Numbered from the stretch's first letter, positions 16,162-24,600 are shown. The stretch is 35,480 bases of DNA from Allobacillus saliphilus (GCF_018138385.1 NZ_JAGSIE010000032.1:1-35480); one strand, 5' to 3'. Numbers and translations: made by a program. The notes: a model not told the origin generated them from the sequence alone.

Positions 16162-16545
16162 CTATTCGGGCGTATTCATCATATGATTTGCAGTCATACG
16201 TAAACGCTCAAACATCGCACTACGATACGGTTCTTCTATTTCTACTTCTTCTAATGCGGCATCCATACACGCTAACCAAGCATCACGTCTTGTTGGCGTG
16301 ATTGGAAAAGGCATATGTCTTGCGCGCATCATCGGGTGACCACGTTCTTGTATATATAAATTGGGTCCACCAAAAAACTGAGTGAGAAATAACTTTTGCT
16401 TTCTTGCTGTTTCTGTCAAGTCTTCTGGAAAGATTGGAATCAAATCAGGGTGCTTACCGACTCGTTCGTAGAAAGCATCTACCAACTTGCTGATGGTCTC
16501 GGCTCCCCCGATATCATCATATATATTCGCTCGTTGAACAGTCAT
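16162..16545 (-). CDS. yjbI: Truncated haemoglobin (group II), YjbI homologue
   Basis: A 127-aa 2-on-2 haemoglobin binding haem and O2/NO in the cytoplasm. It opens with NIYDDIGGAETISKLVDAFY. The proximal His is in the MRARHMPFPIT block (about residue 76), followed by RRDAWLACM with the group II Trp. Shine-Dalgarno AGAGAGGAA. A well-formed promoter lies upstream (16577-16605). It is the first gene of a two-gene operon with spxH, a conserved pairing in Firmicutes. By inference it links Spx turnover to oxygen or nitric oxide chemistry; the mechanism is not established. Confidence 0.95.
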   Translation of the reverse strand: MTVQRANIYDDIGGAETISKLVDAFYERVGKHPDLIPIFPEDLTETARKQKLFLTQFFGGPNLYIQERGHPMMRARHMPFPITPTRRDAWLACMDAALEEVEIEEPYRSAMFERLRMTANHMMNTPE

Positions 16546-16576
16546 GAATTAGTTCCTCTCTTTCTGATACTTCATT

Positions 16577-16605
16577 ATTGTAGCAACGCTCTTCCTATCT
16601 ATCAA
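16577..16605 (-). promoter_or_regulatory. Sigma-A promoter of yjbI-spxH
   Basis: On the minus strand: TTGATA, 17-bp spacer, TACAAT. The transcript would start about 25-30 nt before the haemoglobin start codon. Confidence 0.75.
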
Positions 16606-16644
16606 ATATTATGGTCTTTTGGGGCTACTTGAAATTTATTCAAT

Positions 16645-17223
16645 TTATTGTGAATCTGATTGTTTTGCAGAAAAAAATCGTTTAATTTTACTTTCAATCG
16701 GACGTCGTTCAATTTGATAGGATGTCAAAATTTCTTCCAATTTGTTTTGTGCCTTATGCATACTCGGCGCTTCAATTTCTAACTCGTAATCTTCTTTCTG
16801 GTGATAGACACTATGATCCAATACGAGCAAGCAATCACCTTTTTGTACTTCTTGTCGGTAAGTTGTCAACTGACCAAAATACTGAATGGACTTTTCGGAT
16901 ATATTTAACTTTTCGATTTGTCTACGAATATTGGGCCCAAGGGAAACTTGGTTATTCATCCATGATGTAGCATCTTGGTCGTCTAGCTGATCGTGAGTTT
17001 CCAATAAGCCTTCCGTCTGTGGCTCTTTCAATGTGGAGACATAGCTGCCATTTTTGAAACGAATACGAAGTGCTGAACCGGTATTCTTTAATTGAAAATC
17101 ATTTGTTTCGAAATAGTGATTCGTTTGCTCTTTCATTTTTGCCTCTTTAAATAATGTGTTTTTAAGATATGTATATTCTTTTTCATTCAGCTCGTTTTTT
17201 AATTCAATTTCAATTTCTTGCAT
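16645..17223 (-). CDS. yjbK: CYTH domain protein, YjbK homologue
   Basis: A 192-aa CYTH-superfamily (triphosphate tunnel metalloenzyme) protein, a group that acts on triphosphorylated substrates such as tripolyphosphate or thiamine triphosphate. The ExExK signature is at the N-terminus (IEIELKNEL). Further tunnel residues are visible in YFETNDFQL, LRIRFKNG, STLKEP, LLVLDHSVY and YELEIEAPS. Start ATG 17223 is preferred because GGAGGTGG lies 4 nt upstream; the TTG at 17244 would put that Shine-Dalgarno inside the gene. It is transcribed away from sasB, which follows yjbK in B. subtilis too. Substrate unknown. Confidence 0.92.
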   Translation of the reverse strand: MQEIEIELKNELNEKEYTYLKNTLFKEAKMKEQTNHYFETNDFQLKNTGSALRIRFKNGSYVSTLKEPQTEGLLETHDQLDDQDATSWMNNQVSLGPNIRRQIEKLNISEKSIQYFGQLTTYRQEVQKGDCLLVLDHSVYHQKEDYELEIEAPSMHKAQNKLEEILTSYQIERRPIESKIKRFFSAKQSDSQ

Positions 17224-17307
17224 AGAGCCACCTCCAAGCTTCAAAACTTATTCTTATTATCCGATATTATGAACTACATAGCAAAGATTCTGACCATAAT
17301 TAATTTA

Positions 17308-17316
17308 TGATACAAT
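17308..17316 (+). promoter_or_regulatory. Extended -10 promoter of the sasB-nadK-rluD operon
   Basis: TGATACAAT (extended -10) with a poor -35 TTCTGA 17 bp upstream (17288-17293). It is 44 nt before the sasB start. Confidence 0.5.
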
Positions 17317-17360
17317 GGAATGTGGAAAATCAGTAAGTTGGAGAAAGTAGGAATGCAGCT

Positions 17361-17975
17361 ATGAATTGGGATATTTTCTTAGCGCCATATACACAAACCG
17401 TTGACGAGCTGAAGATCAAATTAAAAGGGATGCGAAAGCAATTCGACTATGAATCCCGTCATTCACCGATTGAATTTGTAACAGGAAGGGTAAAACCTAT
17501 AACGAGTATTATTGAAAAAGCAAAGCGACGTGGGATCGCCCTATCCAATATGGAAGAGGAAGTTCAAGATATCGCAGGGCTTCGGGTTGTGTGTCCTTTT
17601 GTTGAAGATATTTATGAAATTGTTGAACTGATACGCGAAAGACAAGACTTTGAAATTATTGAAGAAAAAGATTATATCGAAAAAAATAAAGAAAGTGGCT
17701 ATCGTTCTTATCATATTGTTATTCTTTACCCAGTAGAAACGATCTACGGCGTAAAGAAACTGTTAGCCGAAATTCAAATTAGAACCCTAGCCATGAACTT
17801 TTGGGCGATCAATGAACATTCACTTAATTATAAATATGCAGGACAACTGCCAGAAGAAGTACAAACAAGATTGCGTAACGCAGCAGAGGCAGCTTTCCGC
17901 CTGGATGAAGAAATGTCGAAAATCAGACAGGAAATTCAAGACGCTCAAAAAATATTCAGAAGAAAAAAAGATTAA
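17361..17975 (+). CDS. sasB: Small alarmone synthetase SasB (YjbM/RelQ)
   Basis: A 204-aa single-domain (p)ppGpp synthetase that transfers pyrophosphate from ATP to GDP or GTP; it has no hydrolase domain. RelA/SpoT synthetase motifs are visible: [18 protein letters not shown] (about 41-60), [11 protein letters not shown] (about 72-82), GYRSYHIVI (about 117-125), [24 protein letters not shown] (about 139-162). The Gln-x-Arg-Thr and Glu-His residues there are the usual catalytic set. It begins an operon with nadK (34-nt gap) and rluD, as in B. subtilis yjbM-N-O. The Shine-Dalgarno AGGA is modest. Confidence 0.97.
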   Translation: MNWDIFLAPYTQTVDELKIKLKGMRKQFDYESRHSPIEFVTGRVKPITSIIEKAKRRGIALSNMEEEVQDIAGLRVVCPFVEDIYEIVELIRERQDFEIIEEKDYIEKNKESGYRSYHIVILYPVETIYGVKKLLAEIQIRTLAMNFWAINEHSLNYKYAGQLPEEVQTRLRNAAEAAFRLDEEMSKIRQEIQDAQKIFRRKKD

Positions 17976-18009
17976 TGAGTTCTCATTCGAAGAGAAAAGG
18001 AGAATTTCA

Positions 18010-18822
18010 ATGAAATTTTATGTGCAGTGTAGAGGAGATAGCATTTCAAAAGAAATTAAATCAAAATTTAAAAGCTACTTATCTGAATTCGATATGGATT
18101 ACGATGAGGAAGAGCCGGACCTAGTCATTTCAGTTGGCGGGGACGGAACTCTACTTGAAGCGTTTCATCGTTATAATCATCGACTGAAAGAAACGGCTTT
18201 TATTGGTGTTCATACGGGACATTTAGGATTTTATGCCGATTGGATTCCAAGTGAGTTGGAAAAGCTGATCATCGAAATAGCTAGAACACCATTCCAAGTC
18301 ATTGAGTATCCTTTATTGGAGCTAATCATCCGTCCAAAAGATTATGAGCATGAACATCGTTATCTAGCACTGAATGAAACATCTGTAAAAACAGCGGAAG
18401 GATCCGTCGTTCTCGATGTGGAAATCAAAGGTGAACATTTCGAAACGTTCCGTGGAGATGGACTATGTATATCCACACCATCCGGTTCGACAGCTTATAA
18501 CAAAGCATTAGGTGGCGCCATTATTCATCCATCGTTAGAAGCATACCAAATCACTGAGATGGCATCGATTAACAATCGTGTATTCCGTACAGTTGGCTCA
18601 CCGTTAATATTACCAAAACACCATACGACTGTGTTACGTCCTAAAAATAACCGAACATTCTTGATTACGATCGATCACCTGACAATGAGTTTCAACCAAG
18701 TGCACTCAATTCAGTGCCGTGTAGCAGAAGAGCGAGTTCGCTTTGCTCGATTCAGACCATTTCCGTTCTGGAAACGAGTGCATGATTCATTTATTTCAAA
18801 CGCTAGAACAGAAAACGATTAA
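18010..18822 (+). CDS. nadK: NAD kinase
   Basis: A 270-aa enzyme that phosphorylates NAD+ to NADP+ with ATP (ppnK/nadF). The glycine-rich GGDGT motif is at about 43-47 with catalytic Asp45. The second family motif, [21 protein letters not shown] (about 153-173), is intact, as are NETSV and the terminal RFRPFPFW. Start ATG 18010 follows AAGGAGAA at 6-nt spacing and gives the family's usual length; a longer in-frame extension back to 17812 runs inside sasB and is not used. Middle gene of the sasB-nadK-rluD operon. Confidence 0.97.
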   Translation: MKFYVQCRGDSISKEIKSKFKSYLSEFDMDYDEEEPDLVISVGGDGTLLEAFHRYNHRLKETAFIGVHTGHLGFYADWIPSELEKLIIEIARTPFQVIEYPLLELIIRPKDYEHEHRYLALNETSVKTAEGSVVLDVEIKGEHFETFRGDGLCISTPSGSTAYNKALGGAIIHPSLEAYQITEMASINNRVFRTVGSPLILPKHHTTVLRPKNNRTFLITIDHLTMSFNQVHSIQCRVAEERVRFARFRPFPFWKRVHDSFISNARTEND

Positions 18823-18847
18823 TCGTTCGTGTAAGGGTGAAGCAATA

Positions 18848-19723
18848 ATGAGATGGAAGATTACTGATGAATATACGCAATTAACCGTACGTGATTATTT
18901 ACTTCATGTACGGTTTTTTTCGAATCGATTATTGAAAGATGTAAAAGAGCGCGGGGAAATTCGGTTGAACGGAATGCACGTGACTGTGCGTGCGAAACTG
19001 ACATCAGGCGATCAATTGGAAATTCAACTTCCACAAGAAGTACATTCTAAAGCGATTTCTCCTATGCCTTTGGCAATTGAGAAAGTGTATGAGGATTCAG
19101 CAATACTTGTCGTCAACAAGGAAAGTGGGTTGGCCGTCTCACCGAATCCTAATGATATCAACACTCCAACACTAGCAAATGGTGTGATGTATGACTATCA
19201 ACAGAGAGGTATAGATAACACATTCCATATTGTTACCCGGTTAGACCGAAATACGTCTGGATTAATCGTTATCGCGAAAGACCGGTATACCCATCATTTA
19301 TTACAACAAAGACAAATCAATCGAACTTACGTAGCGATTGTTGAAGGTTATATGAAGGAAGAAGAGGGAGTCATTGATCTGCCGATTGGTCGAAAACCAA
19401 ACTCTATTATCGAACGAATGGTCTCAGAAACAGGAAAACGAGCAATTACCCATTTTCGTTTACTCGAAAAAAAGAATAATTGCTCGTTTATAAAGATTCA
19501 ATTGGAAACAGGTCGGACACATCAAATTCGGGTCCATTTTTCTTATATGGGGCATCCACTTGTCGGGGATGATTTATATGGAGGTTCAACACAGTTGTTA
19601 AATCGACAAGCGTTACATTGCCAGTCGCTCAGTTTTATTCACCCATACAGCGAAGAACGAATTCATTTTTATAGCCATTTGCCAACTGATTTAAAGTCCA
19701 TTTATGCTTCTTTCTCTTCATAA
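18848..19723 (+). CDS. RluD-type pseudouridine synthase (YjbO)
   Basis: A 291-aa RluA/RluD-family enzyme that isomerises uridine in structured RNA, probably 23S rRNA. An S4-like N-terminal region (about 10-70, RLLKDVKERGEIRLNG) precedes the catalytic domain. Catalytic Asp133 lies in VTRLDRNTSGL, the HRLDxxTSG motif with Thr in the first position. LETGRTHQIRVH and HPLVGDDLYGG complete the signature. Start ATG 18848 behind AAGGGTG gives the normal length; the longer frame back to 18743 overlaps nadK. Last gene of its operon. Its final 22 nt overlap the convergent gene on the other strand. Confidence 0.94.
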   Translation: MRWKITDEYTQLTVRDYLLHVRFFSNRLLKDVKERGEIRLNGMHVTVRAKLTSGDQLEIQLPQEVHSKAISPMPLAIEKVYEDSAILVVNKESGLAVSPNPNDINTPTLANGVMYDYQQRGIDNTFHIVTRLDRNTSGLIVIAKDRYTHHLLQQRQINRTYVAIVEGYMKEEEGVIDLPIGRKPNSIIERMVSETGKRAITHFRLLEKKNNCSFIKIQLETGRTHQIRVHFSYMGHPLVGDDLYGGSTQLLNRQALHCQSLSFIHPYSEERIHFYSHLPTDLKSIYASFSS

Positions 19724-20247
19724 GGGACGTCGTTTCTTTTGAGTAACACTTTCATGGTTCCGACATCACCAGCATGTTTCTGAGAAAGAATAAATTTTTT
19801 CTCCTCATCAGGAAGTTGAAAAGCAATTTCAGTTTCATTCGTTGTCTCGTCATAAATAAAATCGGCATTTTCAATTTCGGACCATGAAAAGACCTCTTTA
19901 TCTAACGGTTTTTTTATCGTAATTTCGTCTCCAGAAAACATGTTGTACAAATTAAAACTGACATAACTCAAGCTAAGACCAATGACTAACATTAGAATCC
20001 CAGCTGCTTTGATTATTTTTCGTTCAAAAACCATTAAAATACAAAACAAGACAAATGCGAGTGTACCAAAACCGAGCAATAAATTCGCGATTACCGGTAC
20101 CTCAATTAAAAAAACGTTCGATTGATTGTGCTCATACAAAAAGTATAAAATCATGTTTGGGCCAATCAGTGCAGCTAGCACCCCAGTAATTCCGATAATA
20201 ATAGCTCCGATAATCCATAAAACCTTTCGTTGTACTTCCTCGTCCAT
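19702..20247 (-). CDS. Unknown membrane protein, 181 aa
   Basis: I do not recognise the family. The first 105 residues contain three predicted membrane helices (about 9-33, 48-72, 77-102). The rest is a soluble, acidic segment (DEITIKKPLDKEVFSWSEIENADFIYDE...). EIAFQLPDEEKKFILSQKHAGDVGTMKVLLKR looks like a small beta-rich domain outside or under the membrane. A G-rich Shine-Dalgarno (seven G) precedes ATG 20247. It starts 87 nt after the stop of the RodA-like gene on the same strand and could be co-transcribed with it. Its stop codon lies inside the 3' end of the rluD-type gene. Confidence 0.75.
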   Translation of the reverse strand: MDEEVQRKVLWIIGAIIIGITGVLAALIGPNMILYFLYEHNQSNVFLIEVPVIANLLLGFGTLAFVLFCILMVFERKIIKAAGILMLVIGLSLSYVSFNLYNMFSGDEITIKKPLDKEVFSWSEIENADFIYDETTNETEIAFQLPDEEKKFILSQKHAGDVGTMKVLLKRNDVPYEEKEA

Positions 20248-20333
20248 ATAAATTCCCCCCCGCTAACTGATACTTATTCCTCCATCACAAGAAATTATTT
20301 CTATTTTATTTCTCTATAGATATAATGATTGAT

Positions 20334-21512
20334 TTATTGATCAGATTCAAACATAAATTCTCTTTTTCGAGAATGAATGTTTAGCACTAGACCGATTGCT
20401 GCCATATATACAAGTAGGGAGGTCCCTCCATAGCTTAAAAACGGCAAAGGAATCCCCGTTAAAGGCAATAGTTGGACAGACATTCCGATATTTTGAAAGA
20501 TTTGATATGAAAACAATCCAACCATACCTACACACAAGTACGTACCGAAAGGGTCCTTACTCTCCAAAGCAATTTTAATGATTCGGTAGATCATTAGAAA
20601 ATAAAGCACGATGACAACACTGGCACCAATGAAACCAAACTGCTCAGCTACTGCTGTGAAGATCATATCTGTATGTCTTTCAGGTATATAAACTTCAAAG
20701 CCCATAATTCCTTTACCGAATAATTGACCTGAACCGATTGCGAGCATCGACTTTATGGCTTGCATTGCTGATCCATCACTGTATAAATGAGGATTTTGCC
20801 AAGCTTGAATTCGGTAGGCTACGTGATCAAAAGGGCTATTCATCAAGATTTCAATAAATTTATCCGTGTTAGATAAATATAGAATGACCACTACTGCTAA
20901 CGCACCAAAAACAATCCCAAATATCGTAAGTAACGTTCGCCAGCGTATTCCTGAAATTAATGTCAGGAAGCCAGTAATGGAGATAATCACTAAAGCTGAG
21001 CCGAGGTCAGGCTGTAAAGCAATCAAAACGAAAGGAGGTAAAGCCATCGCTAATAACTTTGCCAGTAAAACCAAATCATAGGTTAAATTCTTTACAGTCC
21101 ATTTTTCGTTATGTGATGTAATCATATGAGCTAACCCGATAACGAAAAAGACTTTCATGAACTCGGATGGCTGAATGGTTTGACCGGCTATCTCATACCA
21201 TCTTGTAGCTCCGTTTAATGTTGTACTCCAAGGTAGAAAAAACAGTCCTGCCAGCAAAAACACACCGAAACCATAAACGATCCACGCGATTTTTCGGTAC
21301 CAATCAAAATCTAATATCATAATGGCGGCAACACCCATGCTGCCGATCAAAAACCAAATAATTTGTCGGATAGAGAATTTAATTCCCGATATGTCTCCAG
21401 GCAAGAAATCTTGTAATGTATATAATGTAAAGCAGCTAATAGCAATCAATGCTACAATGATTGTAATTAAAAAAGAATCTAAAGGATACTTTTCTTTAGA
21501 GTAGTTTTCCAT
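20334..21512 (-). CDS. RodA/FtsW/SpoVE (SEDS) family protein
   Basis: A 392-aa polytopic protein of the SEDS family, which polymerises glycan from lipid II with a partner class B PBP. About ten membrane helices are visible. Conserved blocks: TRWYEIAGQTIQPSEFMKVFFVIGLAH (about 93-120), LQPDLGSALVI (catalytic-type Asp region), GSGQLFGKGIMGFEVYIPERHTDMIFTAVAEQFGFIG and GMSVQLLPLTGIPLPFLSYGGTSLL. The WYEI and IPERHTDMIF forms resemble RodA more than FtsW or SpoVE. Start ATG 21512 is behind AAGGGG; the ATG 39 nt upstream lacks one. It may be an extra RodA paralogue; no partner PBP gene is nearby. Confidence 0.9.
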   Translation of the reverse strand: MENYSKEKYPLDSFLITIIVALIAISCFTLYTLQDFLPGDISGIKFSIRQIIWFLIGSMGVAAIMILDFDWYRKIAWIVYGFGVFLLAGLFFLPWSTTLNGATRWYEIAGQTIQPSEFMKVFFVIGLAHMITSHNEKWTVKNLTYDLVLLAKLLAMALPPFVLIALQPDLGSALVIISITGFLTLISGIRWRTLLTIFGIVFGALAVVVILYLSNTDKFIEILMNSPFDHVAYRIQAWQNPHLYSDGSAMQAIKSMLAIGSGQLFGKGIMGFEVYIPERHTDMIFTAVAEQFGFIGASVVIVLYFLMIYRIIKIALESKDPFGTYLCVGMVGLFSYQIFQNIGMSVQLLPLTGIPLPFLSYGGTSLLVYMAAIGLVLNIHSRKREFMFESDQ

Positions 21513-21587
21513 GTATATTCCCCTTATAAGGTTTGTTTCATTTTTAATCATACGTCAATTCTCGACAATTTAAAATAGATGAGTCCT

Positions 21588-21616
21588 TTGTCGAATAAAT
21601 TAACTCATTATACAAT
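21588..21616 (+). promoter_or_regulatory. Sigma-A promoter of mgtE
   Basis: TTGTCG, 17-bp spacer, TACAAT. It ends 36 nt before the mgtE start, so there is no room for an M-box riboswitch. Confidence 0.6.
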
Positions 21617-21652
21617 AATACTACGGATTTACTTCCTTGAGGAGGTTTTTTT

Positions 21653-23029
21653 ATGGAAAATAACAACACAGAAAATATGGAATTTCTACGAAAAGAAAAT
21701 TATCGCGATGTTATGAAGGCATTGGAAGATAATCAAATAGAATTATTCCGAGAAGCATATTTGGGACTTCACCCTTATGACCAGGCGACAATCTTTGAAG
21801 AAGTGTCGAGCGAAGAACGCTTCCAAATCTATACGTATCTTTCGCCAGAAGAAATGTCTGAGCTTAGTACGCACATGAATTTTGACTTCTTCAGTGAGCG
21901 TTTGCTTGAAATGAATCCGGATTATGCCGCTAAGATCCTTGATGATCTGCCGACAGATGATGCGGTTGATATACTGAACCTCCTGGATAAAAACCAAGCG
22001 ACGAGCTTGTTAATGTTAATGGACAAAGAAGAAGCTGATGAAATTCGCAGCTTACTGCATTATGAAGAAAAAACTGCTGGTAGTATTATGACTACGGAAT
22101 ATGTCGTTATTAACCAAAATATGACGATTCGAGAAGCGATGGTGCATCTTCGTTCAGCAGCGCCTGATGCAGAAACGATTTACTATGTATTTGTTGTCGA
22201 TGATGAACAAAAACTAGTTGGTGTTATATCCCTTAGAGACTTAATCATCTCTGAACAGGATGATAAGATCAGTGATGTCATGAGTGACCGAGTTGTCTCT
22301 TCTTATGTTGGCGATCACCAAGAAGAGATCGCTCAATTAATGAGAGATTATGATTTCTTGGCATTGCCTGTTGTTGACTTGCAACAACACTTGCTCGGGA
22401 TCATTACCGTTGACGATATTCTAGATGTTATGGATATTGAAGCCAGTGACGACTACTCGAAGTTAGCAGCTGTTACAGATATGGAACCTGGGGATCAAAC
22501 AGCTTTGAATGCTGCAAAAAAGCGTTTGCCATGGCTCGTTATTTTACTGTTTCTCGGTCTTATTACAGCAAGTCTCATTGGCCGATTTGAAGAAACGCTT
22601 GACCAAGTCGCGGTGTTGGCAATATTCATTCCGCTGATTGCTGGGATGGCTGGAAATAGCGGAACACAAGCACTAGCTGTTACTGTAAGAGGTCTGGCAA
22701 CGGGAGAAATATCTAAAGAGGGTTTCTTTAAGCGGCTCCGTCGAGAAACAGTAACTGGTTTAATTACAGGAGTTACATGCGGTTTACTCATGTTTTTTAT
22801 TATTCTTGTTTGGATGGACCATCTATATCTTGGTATCATCGTCGGTGTTTCAATTGCTGCATCATTATTGGTTGCGACGATTGCCGGTTCATTGATGCCG
22901 TTGTTAATGCATAAGTTTCATATAGACCCAGCGGTCGCCAGTGGCCCATTCATTACGACGATTAACGATATTATTTCAGTTTTAATTTATTTTGGATTGG
23001 CTACTTCCTTTATGTATTTGTTGATTTAA
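21653..23029 (+). CDS. mgtE: Magnesium transporter MgtE
   Basis: A 458-aa Mg2+ channel/transporter. It has the N-domain of helical superhelix (about 15-135, PTDDAVDILNLLDK), two CBS domains (about 136-260, TTEYVVINQNMTIREAM and VMSDRVVSSYVGDHQEEIAQLM), a connecting helix and five membrane helices (about 285-458). The pore signature PLIAGMAGNSGTQALAVTVRGLA (about 328-350) is intact. Mg2+ bound at the CBS/N-domain interface closes the pore in characterised homologues. Shine-Dalgarno GAGGAGGT. The leader is too short for an M-box, so control probably rests on protein gating. Confidence 0.97.
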   Translation: MENNNTENMEFLRKENYRDVMKALEDNQIELFREAYLGLHPYDQATIFEEVSSEERFQIYTYLSPEEMSELSTHMNFDFFSERLLEMNPDYAAKILDDLPTDDAVDILNLLDKNQATSLLMLMDKEEADEIRSLLHYEEKTAGSIMTTEYVVINQNMTIREAMVHLRSAAPDAETIYYVFVVDDEQKLVGVISLRDLIISEQDDKISDVMSDRVVSSYVGDHQEEIAQLMRDYDFLALPVVDLQQHLLGIITVDDILDVMDIEASDDYSKLAAVTDMEPGDQTALNAAKKRLPWLVILLFLGLITASLIGRFEETLDQVAVLAIFIPLIAGMAGNSGTQALAVTVRGLATGEISKEGFFKRLRRETVTGLITGVTCGLLMFFIILVWMDHLYLGIIVGVSIAASLLVATIAGSLMPLLMHKFHIDPAVASGPFITTINDIISVLIYFGLATSFMYLLI

Positions 23030-23071
23030 ACATGGTATGAATCCCTATTTCAAAATAAATGATAAAAAAGA

Positions 23072-23100
23072 TTGTTAAATGGTACGCTTTCTTATAAAAT
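23072..23100 (+). promoter_or_regulatory. Sigma-A promoter of fabI
   Basis: TTGTTA, 17-bp spacer, TAAAAT. The -10 end and the transcription start region (about 23107) are covered by the FapR box. Confidence 0.75.
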
Positions 23101-23115
23101 AGGACTAGGTACTAA
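23098..23115. promoter_or_regulatory. FapR operator
   Basis: Reverse complement TTAGTACCTAGTCCTATT is very close to the FapR box TTAGTACCTAGTCTTAAT. FapR represses fatty-acid synthesis genes in Bacillus until malonyl-CoA releases it, and fabI is a known member of the regulon. The overlap with the -10 and start point fits direct repression. Confidence 0.85.
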
Positions 23116-23154
23116 TAACAAATACTAACTTATTAAAAATAGGAGGCCAATGAA

Positions 23155-23937
23155 ATGAAATTCTCATTAGAAGGTCGTACATACGTCGTGATGGGTGTTG
23201 CTAATAAACGAAGCATCGCTTGGGGAATCTCTAAATCATTACATGATGCAGGAGCCCGCTTGATTTTCACGTATGCTAGTGACCGTTTTGAAAAGCCAGT
23301 AAGAGAGTTAGCTGGAACATTAGATCGTGATGACTCACTTTTTTATGAGTGTGATGTTACGGACGATGAGGCTATAAAGAAAACATTTGCTGAAATAAAA
23401 GAAGATGTAGGTGTTATTCACGGACTGGCTCACTGCATTGCTTTTGCCAATCGAGAAGACTTAAAAGGCGAATTCATTGATACTTCAAGAGATGGCTTCT
23501 TACTATCTCAAAATATAAGTGCTTATTCCTTGGTAGCTGTATCCAGAGAAGCTAAAGAGCTGATGACTGAAGGCGGAAGCATTATGACGATGACATATCT
23601 TGGCGGAGAGCGCGTTGTTGAAAACTATAACGTGATGGGTGTTTCTAAAGCAAGCTTAGATATGACGATGCGTTATCTTGCAAACGATCTTGGAAAAGAA
23701 GGAATCCGCGTGAATGCGATTTCTGCTGGTCCAATTCGTACATTGTCAGCAAAAGGTGTCGGGGATTTCAACTCAATCTTGAAAACAATTGAAGAAAGAG
23801 CACCACTACGTAAACCCGTTACACAAGAAGAAGTTGGAGATACGGCTTATTTCTTAATGAGTGATCTTTCACGCGGTATTACAGGCGAAATTTTACACGT
23901 AGACTCAGGGTACAGTATCCTCGGATTAACCGAATAA
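23155..23937 (+). CDS. fabI: Enoyl-ACP reductase FabI (NADH)
   Basis: A 260-aa short-chain dehydrogenase-type enoyl-[acyl-carrier-protein] reductase, the last reduction of each fatty-acid elongation cycle. The nucleotide-binding segment GVANKRSIAWGIS (about 14-26) and the catalytic pair Tyr158 and Lys165 (YNVMGVSK, the Y-x6-K spacing of FabI) are present. ISAGPIRTLSAKGV is the substrate-loop block. ATG 23155 follows AGGAGG. Monocistronic, under a FapR operator. As in B. subtilis, the spore gene cotO follows it. Confidence 0.98.
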   Translation: MKFSLEGRTYVVMGVANKRSIAWGISKSLHDAGARLIFTYASDRFEKPVRELAGTLDRDDSLFYECDVTDDEAIKKTFAEIKEDVGVIHGLAHCIAFANREDLKGEFIDTSRDGFLLSQNISAYSLVAVSREAKELMTEGGSIMTMTYLGGERVVENYNVMGVSKASLDMTMRYLANDLGKEGIRVNAISAGPIRTLSAKGVGDFNSILKTIEERAPLRKPVTQEEVGDTAYFLMSDLSRGITGEILHVDSGYSILGLTE

Positions 23938-23947
23938 AAATCACTAG

Positions 23948-23985
23948 ACCTCAAAGCCTCAATCGGTTTTGAGGTTTTAATTTTT
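23948..23985 (+). terminator. Terminator of fabI
   Basis: An 11-bp stem, ACCTCAAAGCC / GGTTTTGAGGT (one G-U), with a 6-nt loop and a T-rich tail. Confidence 0.88.
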
Positions 23986-24025
23986 ATTTTATGAATATCT
24001 TTTCTAAAACACCCGGTACAAACGC

Positions 24026-24052
24026 ACAAGAATGCTTCCGTTGCATATGATG
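24026..24052 (+). promoter_or_regulatory. Sigma-K promoter of cotO
   Basis: AC, 16-bp spacer, CATATGATG. It matches the sigma-K pattern AC-N16-CATANNNTA except for the last base. It ends 30 nt before the cotO start. Confidence 0.65.
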
Positions 24053-24082
24053 GAGGAGAACTGACAAAGGAGTGATCCGTAA

Positions 24083-24490
24083 GTGCAACGTGTAAAGCCA
24101 CCATTATTATTTATAGAAGAAAAAAGTTCTCATTCAACAGAAATTGAGGCACAATCGTTCTATTACTCAAAAAAATCAAGTCAAAAAAATAATGCAAAAG
24201 AAGAAGGTTCAAATGAGGAATCACAGCAGGAAGCATTGAATGAACATAATGAAGTTAAAGCAAATAAAACTTCGTTTGAATCGTTTGATCTAAATGAGAA
24301 ACTTAAGCATTTAAGTCGTTTATTATTAACAATCCCTCAAATGAATTGTGAAATCATTACGGAAGAAACGAGTTTTAAAGGAACCATACAAGATATTAAC
24401 GAAGATTCGATAATTTTAAAGCCTCAGCAAGCACCAGCCTTCAAAATATCCAAAAAAATTATCAAAGATATTCGTTTGGCAGGGTTATAG
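24083..24490 (+). CDS. cotO: Spore coat protein CotO
   Basis: A 135-aa homologue of CotO (YjbX), a late spore-coat morphogenetic protein that helps assemble the coat/crust layer in B. subtilis. The N-terminus RVKPPLLFIEE resembles the family start. The middle (about 20-65) is a low-complexity S/E/N/K/Q stretch. The conserved C-terminal part holds LNEKLKHLSRLLLTIPQMNCEIITEETSFKGTIQDINED and the end KKIIKDIRLAGL. Start is GTG 24083 behind AAAGGAGTG. A sigma-K promoter upstream fits mother-cell expression. The position after fabI and before a CotZ/Y gene is conserved. Confidence 0.85.
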   Translation: MQRVKPPLLFIEEKSSHSTEIEAQSFYYSKKSSQKNNAKEEGSNEESQQEALNEHNEVKANKTSFESFDLNEKLKHLSRLLLTIPQMNCEIITEETSFKGTIQDINEDSIILKPQQAPAFKISKKIIKDIRLAGL

Positions 24491-24498
24491 ATGATGTG

Positions 24499-24531
24499 CT
24501 GGCAAGGCCATATGGCTGCGCCAGTTTTTTT
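24499..24531 (+). terminator. Terminator of cotO
   Basis: Stem CTGGC / GCCAG with an inner GCC-ATAT-GGC helix and a run of seven T. Confidence 0.82.
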
Positions 24532-24556
24532 GATGTATATCTATGTACATGCATAA

Positions 24557-24597
24557 GAAAGCTGCCTTGAATGATATCAAGGCAGCTTTCTTTAACT
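24557..24597. terminator. Hairpin between convergent cotO and cotZ/Y
   Basis: A 14-bp perfect stem GAAAGCTGCCTTGA / TCAAGGCAGCTTTC just past the cotZ/Y stop. It can serve the minus-strand gene; the T-tract is weak on that side. Confidence 0.7.
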
Positions 24598-24600
24598 GAA

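Noticed and set aside
17812-18009. N-terminal extension of NAD kinase
   Set aside because: It runs inside sasB in another frame; the ATG at 18010 has AAGGAGAA and gives the family length.
18743-18847. N-terminal extension of the RluD-type protein
   Set aside because: It overlaps nadK; ATG 18848 has AAGGGTG and restores the normal start.
21541-21652. M-box riboswitch upstream of mgtE
   Set aside because: Only about 35 nt separate the promoter from the start codon, too little for an M-box.
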